Shown: one piece after another, positions 29,981 through 42,400 of the stretch
Position numbering within the stretch: the stretch's first letter is position 1
Layout: each line of letters begins with the position of its first letter
Source of the DNA: Colius striatus
Taxonomy: Eukaryota; Chordata; Aves; Coliiformes; Coliidae
Direction of reading: 5' to 3'
Assembly: GCF_028858725.1 (NCBI RefSeq)
Contig: NC_084776.1
Coordinates: forward strand, 5,952,001-6,016,000
Length of the DNA stretch: 64,000 nt
Made by a program: the position numbers and the translations under genes
Notes under the pieces: model-generated
The model's database searches: none
Seen by the model: the letters and a program-made list of their open reading frames with translations, nothing else
What the model was told of the DNA's origin: nothing

Positions 29981-32387
29981 AATAAATCATTAAATCCAGC
30001 TATAAGAGGTCAAGACAAATTTAAGGACTCAGGAGTAGCATTGCTCTTTTGCCAAGCAACCAAACTTCAGTTGGAGATTGGCTCAATCTTGACCAAGTAT
30101 CTGTCCATAATATTCCATCTTCTACAGTAATTAATCTTAATTGATGCTATCACGCATCACTGTTCTATAGCCTCATCTCAGTATGTGATATAACACAGAG
30201 CTGAAATACCCCAGCACAAAGTGGTTTGAGAAGTGACAGCTCACGAATTTCTCTGTAGTCATCAGAAGCAGCTTGGGGGCCTGACTGCTAGATAAATTTA
30301 TGCAGATGAAAGAGTAGTTTGTGTTAATATAGTCACTCATATTTTTGTAAGCAATGGCTTTGCTACAGACAAAATGAACTTACACAAATTTGTCTCTTAT
30401 TCACAAATCCCATATAGTTTTCTTATTGTATTTACCCAACCACATCTTGGCTCTCCTCAATTAAATGTAACCTTGAATTAACTATCAAAGATCTTTTCAT
30501 TCATTTCCAAACTAAAATTGCTTCATCTCTCAGTATCTTGCCTTTAGCTTACTCTTATTGAGCTGAAGCACACTGCAGCTAGGACCAAGTGATAACAGTT
30601 GTCCCACAGTACAAGATACTTGTATTTCATTAATAATGGCTCTCAGCAGTGCAACTTTAATGACCTGCAGAATTCACATAAGGAATTGGTGCAAAGTGTT
30701 AGTGATCAATGGGGCACAATTAATTTTTCTCCTGTAATCTAGCTCATGTCTTCCAACCTACATACTTCTTCAGCAAGTTGAGCTGGTATCTCCAGAATCT
30801 AATCCCTGCATGCAGAAAAAGGCACTTTGCATGGTCAGAACACATATAGTACAGCTGTGACTGCAATCATGTGTGAAATGTTGGTACAAATGAAGGACAA
30901 CATTCTCCAAGGAAGGACAATGCAGCTATGAAGTACAGTGAGACTCAGAATAAGATGTTGCTGCTGCAATGCATCATTAGAGAAGATATAGAAAAAAAAA
31001 ACCCCAACAAGGCTTAATTGTTTCATTCCTAATGCAATTCCTCCCAGTAGATCAGGGCTAGTAGTTTTTCACCCAGCCACTGCAGCAATCTCACCAGCTC
31101 CAGAATGCTGAGGTTCTGAATGACCACACAAGTTTTTGAATAGTTATTTTTTCATTTCAAGTATTCAAAACACCTTTTCTCTTCCAGTAACTTAGAAACC
31201 TGCATCCAAAGCTTAAAGCAAAGCTTTAAGTGGAATGAAGAACCCTTGTGTTTAAGCATGTGGTACATGTCCTTAGCTAAACATTGCACTGCCTCACGAT
31301 TTGCACACAGAAGTTACTCATTCTTCATAAAATGGATGTTTCTTCAAAGATTCTAAATTGAAGTTCAGCTCCCCCAGTTCTCATCCATGTAAATCCATTA
31401 AAAACATCTCGCTGGGCTTAATTTCTTAAGTCAGCCTCAATTCAGTAGACACTGCCCGAAAATAGCTTAGAATGCATACTAAACCCATGATGAATACCGA
31501 TCCCTGATCTTCTGACAAGGCAGAAGAATAGCAATGGGTAGCAATTATAACTAAGGTCTCCTGCATTACGTTTCCAAACTCCCCTCTGCTTCAACTCTTC
31601 CTCCATCTGTTTAAGGATAATAAAACATTCAATACTGCACACACAAAATGGAAGTCTCATATGGCAGGCAATCTTACATGCAAAATGTAGCACTATGAAG
31701 ACTGAGATCTCAGGCACATTTTACAATATCTATTATGAAAACCACATTGTGCTGCAGCCAAATTGCCTGATCAGCTTATAAGATTCCATTCAGGTTAAGA
31801 GGTCTCAAAGTAATTTAGTAAGATGTGTAACTTGTATAGTTTTAATAACTGGAAGAAAGTACACAGGTGCAGACCTCTAATGAAAGTGTCCCAAAGTGGG
31901 TTAGACTGTATCACCACCTCACTATGACACAAACATGGGACAAAAATGTCCAGAAACTTAAAATATGTTTTGCTCCAGGGAAAAAAAAAAGCAAAAATAA
32001 CCATTATTCCTTAGTTACAACAGAAGAAATCCAGACAATAAGTCATGTGGAATTAAGTGCCCAGTACATTGCTGCTAGTTATCCAAAAGACAATGTGACA
32101 TAATTACAGCAGAATTTGGTGCAAGAGTAAGTGATGGTACGGTGTACTGGATCCCAGCAACAGTCCTGGAAGGACTGGACAGAATTTCATCCTGTATACA
32201 CTTGTTTTAGACACTCTGCAGAAAAGCTCTGTATCCTCTTCCTAGATATTACACATCATAGCAAAAAAAAAAAAAGGGGGCAGGGGGGAAGGATTTAGAA
32301 GATCATCAGAAGCCTTCAAATTGCTGGAGAAACATCCTTAGGCAAGAAAGCAGTTTCTCTTTTGAAGGTGTGCTATGAGTGCCACAT

Positions 32388-32398
32388 CCACTAGATGG
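32388..32398 (+). promoter_or_regulatory. Weaker CTCF-like core
   Basis: CCACTAGATGG fits the first eleven core positions, but the following bases (GATC) do not continue the motif. Confidence 0.25.
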
Positions 32399-34009
32399 GA
32401 TCAGCACTATATCCACGGAGGAGAATTTGATTTGCTGTCTGGTCAGCAAGCACTTGGAAAAATCATGTAGCACTTGAAACAGATCCACATGGAAGAGATT
32501 TACAGAACCTAACTTTCCCAATAATTTTGAGAGCAGCAATCCTGGATACTGAGACACACGGGAGAGGAAAAACATCATTCTGTCCTTTAAGAATTTGTAT
32601 CAACACCACAAAGAGCTCTCAAACAGCAGGGTCAAACAGCAGATTCAAGACAGACTTAGCAAACCCAATAATCTTCTAAATAACCAATGTCACACTAACA
32701 TCTAGTCAGTTGGGTTTTTTTCTTGGAGGTTTCCTTTCTAAGCACTAACCAGACTCATTCTCTTTAGCTTGCAGAATTGGACAAGATCACAGCCTGAAGG
32801 GGAAAGGCTGTGGTGATAAATATTTAATGGACTACATCAATAAAATTTATTTTGCCAAGGAGAATGGAAGGAGAGGAAAAGCAGAGAAATAATTCATTAA
32901 AAGAACTTCAGCTCAGCAATGCCAGAAAAAAAAAAAGCCATGCTAGGAAAAAAGGAATTAAACACAAAGAGGTTTTAAATAGGTCAGAAGCTTAAGTACT
33001 CTTAATACATAGCCAACTGACAGATCTGAGTTTTTCAGAATGAATACAGTGATATATTTACTTCATGTAATTCACCCCATTGCAAAGAAAAAAATAACCC
33101 TGGATGCACTAGTGTTTCCTGCAATACTTTGTGTCATCCAGACTTAAAGATCTGCTTAGTACCTGAAAGCATCATTGCTTAAAACCCATTAAACAGCAAC
33201 AAACACCTGGAGGTTTCCTTTACTTCTCAAAGCAAAAGCCATACCTATTTTACATTAAATAAGGCAGCAAGTTATGTTTTCCAGAAGACAGAACTATGAC
33301 AGCAAGAATTAAGGTAAGTGCAAAGCTTAAACATTCCTTTACTGCAGCGCTCCCATAACTCAGTACAGAGCTTAATAGTTTGCAACTTGAGTCACAGCAT
33401 TTGCAAAATGTTTACTCTCTCCTTCCCTCCTGCAACTATTTGAAATCACAGCGATACAAGAGTATGCAGGACCTCAGTAGGTCTTATAACACCTTTCCCA
33501 TTTACTCTCCTGCTCCATCCCATCCAGACCTCTTGCAACCAGAAGGCATCAGGACAGACAAGGAAGAAATCAGAACATGCTGTGTTCATGGTAACTAACG
33601 AAGTCTAGGAACTCATTAATTCTCAAGTTCTAATTTTAGATCTGCCAGGGACTTGCTAAATGGCTTTGAATCACTGGATTTGGATTTTTTTTTCTGAATG
33701 GGCAGAGTGGAGAAGCACATACAGTGCAAAGAACAGCATGGTCTCAGGACAAGTGGATTCAGTGGTATTTAAATACCTCACAACTACTTCAGTGAGATTT
33801 AGTGAAAGACTAGATATTTAAAATTTACCTTTTTGGAAGTCTGATTTAAAATGAGTTAACAGTTTTGTGGATGAAGTCACACTAAAATCTCCCTGTGAAC
33901 TACAGAGATGACCAAAAGCCTAATTGCATTGATAACTACAACTAAAAGCTTCCCTCATCAGCAGCGCTGCCCAGGACAAACTGCTCAGGAACAAGAAGAG
34001 TTGTGTGGG

Positions 34010-34456
34010 GAGGAAACTCATGTGGTTCAACAAGGACAAGTGCACCTGGGGAGGAACAATCTCATGCACCAGCACAGGCTGGAGGTGACCTGCTGAAGAG
34101 CAGCTCTGCAGAGAGAGACCTGGGAGTTCTGATTGATGATAAACTAACCATGAGCCAGCAACATGCACTCGTGGCCAAGGTGGCCAATGGCATCCTGAGG
34201 GCATCAAGAAGAATGTGGCCTGCAGGTCAAGGAAAGTTCTCCTCCCCCTCTACTCTGCCGTGCTGAGGCCTCATCAGGAGCCCTGTGTCCAGTTCTGGGC
34301 TCCTCAGCTGAAGAGGGACAGCGAACTTCTGGGGACAGGTCTTCAAAACCCACCTGGACACGTTCCTGTGTGACCTGACCTAGGTGGACCTGCTTTGCCA
34401 GGGGGGTTGCACTAGATGATCTCTAAAGGTCCCTTCCAACCCCTACCATTCTATGA
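34010..34456 (+). mobile_element. CR1 LINE 3' fragment with internal deletion
   Basis: The 5' part encodes the end of the CR1 reverse-transcriptase ORF in a broken frame (LLKSSSAERDLGVLIDDKL, then MSQQHALVAKVANGI). Near 34,330-34,340 it jumps to the 3' UTR (CACCTGGACACGTTCCTGTG) and ends in TTCCAACCCCTACCATTCTATGA. Several hundred bases of the consensus are missing at the jump. It is a dead 5'-truncated copy. Confidence 0.9.
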
Positions 34457-34488
34457 AGCAATCAAGCCTCCACATAAGTGATCGCGTG

Positions 34489-34501
34489 CTGCCCTCTAGT
34501 G
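34489..34501 (-). promoter_or_regulatory. Candidate CTCF site, minus orientation (downstream of UTP18)
   Basis: CTGCCCTCTAGTG is the reverse complement of CACTAGAGGGCAG, a near-consensus CTCF core. It sits 33 bp beyond the CR1 3' end at 34456 and about 2 kb past the UTP18 stop codon. Confidence 0.55.
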
Positions 34502-36233
34502 ACGCCATTAACCACTTTCAGCATCGCGATCTCCAAAATTCCAACAAAATCTCTGTCCCAGTCAGCTAGATTAGTTTGTAACAGAAGCGTGCTACTGATT
34601 TCATTTCTCTTCCATACTAGGGCTCGAGTTTGGGTTTAGCACTGCAGTGAGGTTCACACTGTAGTCAATTTAACACCTCCTGAGCACATCCTGCGTTTTC
34701 CTCCGATTTGTGAAATCGAGTTCTCATCTTAGAATGAATCACTGACAAAGCTATTTTAAAAACCCATTACATCAGAAAGCACAATATTCTATTTTTTAAG
34801 GCAGTATGACAAGAATTTAGCAATAGGCTCATATATTTAACATTTTTGGCAGGCTTCTACAATTAGCTTTTTCTCATGCTCAGAGAACATTTCCTGCAAT
34901 TCCACTTTCACTGAAGGTTTAATGGTTTCACTACTGGTTACTAGTGTACCTTTGCTCTTGATGCTATTGCCCAGAAAGCTTCCTCGTGTGAATTGGACAG
35001 ACCTATTAGTCACAACTTACCTAAAAGCCAGGTTTTTGTGGTAACAGATTCCTAGTCAACTTTTTGTTCACGTGTTTAAAAAGAAAGAGGCGTCCACTTC
35101 TGGAACAAAGCCATCAGAGAAGTATTTGGCATCAGATGCAGAGCCAGAAGCAACAGCTGTAAAGCAGCCCTTGCTAGGAGACTCTAACAGTATCACAATT
35201 GAGTAAAAAAATTAGGATGCTTTGCCTTTAAAAAGAGATATAAGAATGGGGTCTTCCTCAAGAATTAAAGCCACATTACATACAGTTGGTTTTGTGACAC
35301 ACAGGATGCTGTAAGCACAACTGAGGACCTTGTTTCTTACTTTTTGGTTAAGGTATCTTTAAGCTACAGCTGGACCCATTAAGTTGGCTGAAATACACCT
35401 CCTCCATCAACAGAATTTCAGGTTAACTTTTCCTCCAGTCCACAAAATGCTGTTTCTAACCCAGCCTCAAACAAACTTGGCTGATGGAAAACTCAAGTTG
35501 AATGGAGAGGTTACAGTTTAAACAAAACTGATGTTTTCTGTTTCAGCATTGGAATATGTTCATAACTAAAGCCATTGAAGCATTTCTTGGAGACTTTAGT
35601 TTGAATGTCAACCTTATTTGCTAACACAAAACACTGGAAAAAGTTGAAACAACTTGTGTGGAAACATATCAGGTGCATTTATTATGGAATAACAGTAAAA
35701 AAACAGCTGTTACAGGAGTATTTTTGAACTTCCATATAAAATTTTGTAAAACTTGCTTGATTTCCTCAGTGTACTTGTATCTGCAGGTTACAACACCTGA
35801 GGAAAAACCAGGACAGAGAATTTTGTTAGTATCTTCCAAACACTTAGCTATCACAATATTTTATGCAAGCTTAATGTGCAAAGATGTAACCTGCTCCCAG
35901 TCTGAATGAGTTCAGCATGCGATCATTAACACATTCTAGGTCAAACAGAACTACTGTATTACTGTCAAGGTTACAGGTCTTTCCAGTTTACCAAGAGGAC
36001 ATTAAAGTGTAAATTAAAATCATACCTCCATATGAGCTACATTTCAAACTTCAGTAATTTATGTAATCTAAACTTGAAATTATGCAGATTCGTGTGGGCT
36101 CACTTACATGACTTCATAATAGGATCAAGCCAAGTATCTGCCAGCCTACAGCTGTTTTTAACAACATTGCCTATGAGATTGATTTAAATATATCCAGATT
36201 TTTAAAACTGCTGTCAACAGGACTGAGCAGAAG
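34502..36233. other. UTP18 downstream flank or distal 3' UTR
   Basis: Holds no exon I can recognise. Part of it may be UTP18 3' UTR if the distal AATAAA at 35678 is used. Confidence 0.5.
35678..35683 (-). terminator. UTP18: Alternative poly(A) signal of UTP18 (AATAAA)
   Basis: Plus-strand TTTATT reads AATAAA on the minus strand, about 815 bases past the UTP18 stop. If used, the 3' UTR would be about 0.8 kb. Transcript data are needed to choose between the two sites. Confidence 0.3.
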
Positions 36234-36239
36234 TTTAAT
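36234..36239 (-). terminator. UTP18: Candidate poly(A) signal of UTP18 (ATTAAA)
   Basis: Plus-strand TTTAAT reads ATTAAA on the minus strand, about 260 bases past the UTP18 stop codon. It is the nearest canonical or near-canonical hexamer I found. The downstream GU-rich element is only moderate. Confidence 0.35.
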
Positions 36240-36496
36240 TGAACTACCAACTCCCTGTAAGTGTATTATCAGAAAATGTGAGAGTGACAAGATAAGCTTC
36301 ACTTGCCCATCATATGGAGCTTACTATTGAGTGATCCACATCAGAATTTCAGATTACACAGTATTAAGAACTTCTTGTCACCATCTACAAAGAGGTGGAG
36401 GTAGCAAAATGAAAATAAGGTTCACCAAGACAATATTGCCAAGAGTTCTAGTGCTCCTGTTACCTGTTACTGGTCCATTTTCTCTCATATCATCTT

Positions 36497-39400
36497 TTAA
36501 AAATCTGAATAATGTTTCAGCCTGAAGAAAGAACAAAAAAACCACATAATTTGAGACATAACTTCACAGTAACATGCTGAGGGAACAATACAAAGAAGCA
36601 ACAACCATTCAATACTGTCACTTGAATACTCGGCTAATCTGGAACCCAGATGTAGCAAAAATGCAATCATCCACACACTAGATTTACTTCAAGTGCCACT
36701 ATAATATGCAGCTGGAGTTCAAATAAAGGACAAATCACAAGATTAACCACATTTTTCACAGACTTGCTTAAGTATGCAGTGTGTGCAGCAAGTCTTCAAA
36801 CCTCACTGAGCCTCAGCACTAATCCTGGGATCCCAGAAGGGCTGAGGTTTGAAGGGAGCTCTGGAGGTCACCTGGTCCCACCCCTGTTGCTCAGAGCAAG
36901 GCCACCCAGAGACAGCTGCCCCAGACCACATCCAGATGGCTTTTGAATAGCTCCAAGGATGAAGACTCCACAACCTCCCTGAACAACCTCTGCCAGTATT
37001 CACTCCCTTTCTCTCCAAAGACGCTTTTCACCTTGCCTCTACAAGGAAAACAAACCCATGCAAGACATGGATGTTAACCCTGAAGCACAGATCTTCTCTT
37101 AACCTTCTGAACTATTTTTTTCAATGAGGAGAGAATCCAGTATCTGGCTCTTTATATCCTAGTTATTTCAGAAAAGGACAATGGCAGTTTTGTCAGGGAT
37201 GTCTGCAGTAATGTATATTTTATAGTCAGAAAATAAACTAAGCTTGTTCTCCAGAAGAGAAAGCCAGCTCCACACTCGAACAAGTCACAAGGTGAAACTC
37301 AGATCACAAAGTCAAACCATACCATTTACCAGTTATCTGCTCCATCTTACAGAATATAAACATCTTATCTGGGATTAACGAACTGAACTTCATACATACC
37401 TAAATAACAAAGCTTTTCCTTTGTTATTTGCTACAGAGAAAAAGCCACTTCTGGGAGAAAAGTCCATAGATTGAGCAAGATAGATCTGTTTTCTTCTGAA
37501 CACTGGGAAGTTTGAGAACACAGTATATGAAGGAATATGTACCTATGGAGAAAAATAGGAGTCATTAGTTACAACAATTAGGAAAAAGACATTCAAATGT
37601 AAAGTAAAAATTTTAAATTTAAGGTCAACATTAAGTTCAAAAGTTCAGTTACATTCCTATTGTACACCACTTGAGCTCTACTGGAGCAAAAGTGCAGGGA
37701 ACACACTGCAAAGATAGTTATTGCAACCCATTTATTTCTAACTAATTCAATCCAAGCCGTATAAACAGGCTTCCAAAGCCTCAGAGTAATTCCACAGTTC
37801 CACTGTTGGCCATAATTCTGACAAGGCTGCCAAAATTTTGAATAAACTAAGTAAAACAGCACATAGTAAGACTGTTACAGTTAACAGCTGCTGAAAATCC
37901 ACACTCCTTGCTGAGTTATACTTAACAGTACTGAAACAAGGGCATTTTAAAAAGGGGGGAAAAAGGTAATATAGATCATAGGCTATAATTTTCAGAACAA
38001 CTCCCCCGAAGAAAAAAAGCTATTTCCTTACAAATGTACATGATCTTGTACAGGTCCTGATCTGCTCAGTCTAGCAAGTTTTGCACTATAGATATCTGCT
38101 GAGTATCTGTTTTATTGTGTCACCAGGAACATTTTTGATCAAGATACAAAAAAGCTTATACTAAAGAAGATGAACATACCAATTTGACAGCTTCATCAGT
38201 TTCACGGGAAGCCACTGCCAAAATTTCCGTGGTGGGATTGAAGGTCACGCACGTAGCAGATGTAACTAGATTCATTATGGCTTTAACTGGTTTTGGATGG
38301 GTTTCTTTGAGACAGACATCAGTTGTATATAAATTTACAACTCCAGAAGATGAACTGAGAAAAAAACCACACACCTACAAATTAACAAAGTCTATAACAA
38401 GTAACATTTATAATACATATTCCCTTGTTATATATAGCTGCCATTCAACTAAAAATGTAATCTCTAATTATTTACTGGACTTTGTAATGATATTTTGTTT
38501 GGAGCTCGATTTTACTTTGGAGTTTGTAACAGTATTTAGCAGAGGAGTTTCTTGTTTGGTTTTTATTTATATATGAGACATTTAACTGTTGAGAGCCTTG
38601 ATAAGTCCAATTTTTAGAATTAATTCAAAGTAATCAGAGCTCAGTATCTTAAGATTATGAAATAGTTTCAAGCTTTTTGATTTCTTTTCATACCCTGTAG
38701 AATAAGTTCACTTAAAATCCTTTCTCTACAGTGAGCCAAGTAAATGCATACCATACTTAAGGATCTGCAAGTCTCATTTAAAATAACTGATACACTAGCT
38801 GAAGTTGCATCTCAGTAAATATACTTGGAGTAACACTTTCCAGCTTGTGGCTTGGAGTTAAGGCATCTGTTCAAATGCAAGCATGCCATCTTACAAGAGA
38901 CAAATTAGAGTATAGGAAAGAGAACTAGAAAAGAGGAAGATCCTTAACTGACATTTGTACTACAGAATTTGTGATTTCAGTCAGTAAGATTTCCAAAGTA
39001 ACTGTTAACCTCACATATGACAAGAGTAACACATTAGGGTTGACACTGGTGTGTTTTGGTAGTTTGACACACAGAGGATAAATTAAATAATTACTGTAAA
39101 ACAGGCACCATTCATCTATTCAAACCTATTAAAACCAAACTTATTCCATCTTCCCACACTCTCACCAACCACCCATAATTTTACTGAAGAGCTTCAAAAT
39201 GAGAAGGCAGAAAGCTGTCAAATCCAAGCCACTTACCCACATGCCACATATTGGTTGTTTTTTGAAACAGCAATGCACTTTCCTTCCAAAGAACCTTCAT
39301 CTTCAAATTTGTGTAGACACTTTCTGCTTCTCACATCCCAAACAAAAACTTCACCTTCCTCTAGTTACACAATAAAGAAGATTATTGAAACCATATATAC

Positions 39401-42400
39401 AGATCATATTGTAGTCTATTTTGTTAAAATCAGTTTCAGCTATTTGTTCATTTACAACTATCTCCTTTTCTAAAAAGCAACTAAAGGTATACTAACGCAG
39501 CTAAATCCACTCTTTCATGATTGATCACTTGGTTATATTTTTAGGCCAGATACTGGCAGGAAGTTTTTAAATCGTGTTTATAAAACAATAAATTATTTAC
39601 AAAACCTCATGCAATTCAGCTGGAATTATGATTAGTGCTGTTAGAGAGAATACTTACTTGAATAGCTATATATTTTACTGCTGTCTGGAGTGAAAGCGGA
39701 TGCAGCACATCTTCCATTTACCTTTATACTGCTAATCAGTTCCTTTGTCTATAGGATTAAGAATAATAATCATGACAATTATTCTACCAAAAGTCAGGAG
39801 GAAAGTTGTTTCCATAGCCCTGTCCCACAAAAATGTTAAGTTAGCTACAATGATATCAAAAGAACAGTATTAACATTTCTAGTGCCTACAGACCAGAGTA
39901 CAAGCTGATGTTCACGAGTCCATCCCCAATTTATTATTGCACAACCACAGCTACTTCAATAAACACCCATTTGCTGAATCAACACACCCCTGCTTCATTA
40001 TATAACAGAACTGAACTTTTTAACAAGTATTTTTCCTAGTAAAAGTTTAAAACAAATCCAGCTGCCATCATATGGCATTTTAAAACTTCACTGACAAAAT
40101 TCTGTATGCCTTATGAATCACAGTAGATGGTATGATTCATGCACATGGTAACCCAGCATGCATTAAAGCTATTCCCAAAAAAAAAAACCCTGTATTTCTT
40201 CCACCCCCAGATGCCTGTTTCCATGCTGAAACCAATCCTTTTGCCAGCACAGTGTATGTGCCGTGAGCCAGAGACAACACTGACTTTTTCCAACGCTGGC
40301 TTAAAAAACACATGAAACTCTTAACTCCACCAGTCCCAAAGAGAACAGCACAGTCAGAAAAAAACTCTGACACCCAAAAATAATTTTCTAAAGCTACAGT
40401 TAGTTGAGAAGGCTCTTACAGTATATGTCCTATAACTTTGTTTCAAGGCAAAGCTAGATTGCTTTTCAGATAAAATACAAACAAGCAGATTCCAAAAAGA
40501 AAAAGGTGCCAAGAATCGAAGCTACATGAACCACAAAGAGAAATTACCTTCATTGATAACAGGTGAAAGTATCCTGAAGTTCCAGTTAGAAGCATAAGTG
40601 ATCCATCTGGAGAGATTTCAAAGTTCCTGAGAAATCTTTCCTCCACACCTTTCAAGAGAGATTCAGAAGTTAAAATTGGCATAATTTATTCCTTTCCCTC
40701 AACATTCAGAGATTTAATAAGACTTGACTCCAGCTTTTGTTTTTTGTAATACACTTTCACAGTAAAGCTATAGCTAAATCTTGTTTATGTGTGACAATTA
40801 ATTTCTAAAATCCCAGTTAATATCCAGCATCCAACTAAAAGTACTTCAGTAGAGATTCTTGAAGACAAGTCAAAAATACAACCTCCAACAATTCAATGCA
40901 CTTCCCTTTAAAGTAAATTCATGTGCCATCCCTATTTGGGACAGCTTCAACTATACTAGACACTTAGAGCACTATAAAACATACCTCTTACTCTCTGTAT
41001 AGGAACAATACTTCCACTCATCATGTCATACACAAAGAACATTTTATGATGAGTACCAGTGGCTATAACTTGTTCTCCATCAACACTGAAACAAGCCTTA
41101 TAAATTGGAAAACTCTCTAAATAGATGCTCTGTATTTTTGGATTCCTTATACCATCAACCTGCAAGAAAAAAAAAAAAAAACACATTATCATATTAAGGA
41201 ACATACAAAATTCTGTTATATGTAAAAGTCTTATCAACTAGCCATGAGATACTTAAATAGGAAGAGGTACACTGTTTGAAAAATCAATCTCAATCTACAA
41301 TGTGTTTCTTGGCTCCTCACCCTGTATGTCAGGCACTCCCAGCCTTCTTGGATATACTTCACATCTCTTACCCTTCCTCATCATTCCTAGGCTTTGTTCA
41401 AACAATCATCTCTATTGGGATTTCCTAAACAGCATTTGCTTCCTATTATTCTTTCCCACAGGCCAGTAGGACTGTCAAATTCAACTTGTATCTTTGACTA
41501 TTTCACTCATATGGGTCTTGCTGAAAGTTCCTACAGACTTATGATCTTCAGTTTTCAGAAGAGCAGAGCAAGGGTGTCCCAGGATAAGCAGTTTCCTGAT
41601 GCACTACACTCTCTCCACTCCTAAAATGATTTCACAGCAATATTACTTTGAAATGGAAGTGAACTGCTCTCCACACCACAGGCTTTCATGACAAGAAAAC
41701 AAATTCTCAGGAGCTCCCATCACTGCAAGTCTTAAACCCAAACATTTTTAAGAACAAATATTCAACTAAAAACTCTGATACAACTAACTTTGCCTATATT
41801 CTGCAAGTGGTTGGTATCAAATCACAGATGGATATTTTTTCCAATGAGATACCTTCAACCATGCAAGTTCCACTGTAAACACAGACATTACAATCCCTGT
41901 GATGACAGCGTCACAGGAAGAGAGAAAGGCAAGTCCAGCATTTCAGGCTATCTCAGGTACACTTAAAAAAACGATTATGTGTTAGTGTCCATTTACATAG
42001 TGTAGATTGAAATTCTTCACCTGAAAGAGTGACACAGATCGATCGTGGCCAGCAGTCATGACAACTTGAGCAGATGGATGAAACTGCACAGTGGCCAGCT
42101 TTCCGTCCGCAAAACGCTCCTGATTAGCAGGCAAGCAGGTCCTCATCTGGAGTAAAAATCAAGCAGTTTAGAAAAAGAGAAAGACCTCAGCCATTTTTGC
42201 TTATGTTGACAAACAGACAATTCAATTGTTCTTTATCCTACAAGAGTAAGCTCTCAAACTCTGTGATGAACTTGTAGGCAGACAGACATTAAGTAGAACA
42301 TACACGGAGTAAGCTTGCTAAGTTGCTTCAATGCAACAGTGCAGATATGAACTAGTCAGCCTTCCTACTGCCTGCAAAACCAACAGTCTATGTAAAACCA

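Larger units (their letters stand above)
23282..34009. other. Intergenic DNA between CR1 fragments, no gene seen
   Basis: Contains one MIR-like piece (29.1 kb), one CR1 end (29.9 kb), short A-rich runs (for example before GGGGG at 32.27 kb) and one weak CTCF-like core. No open frame exceeds 95 codons and none resembles a known protein. Confidence 0.6.

Noticed and set aside
34003-34266. 87-codon frame as a host gene
   Set aside because: It translates the decayed end of the CR1 reverse transcriptase ORF, interrupted by deletion.
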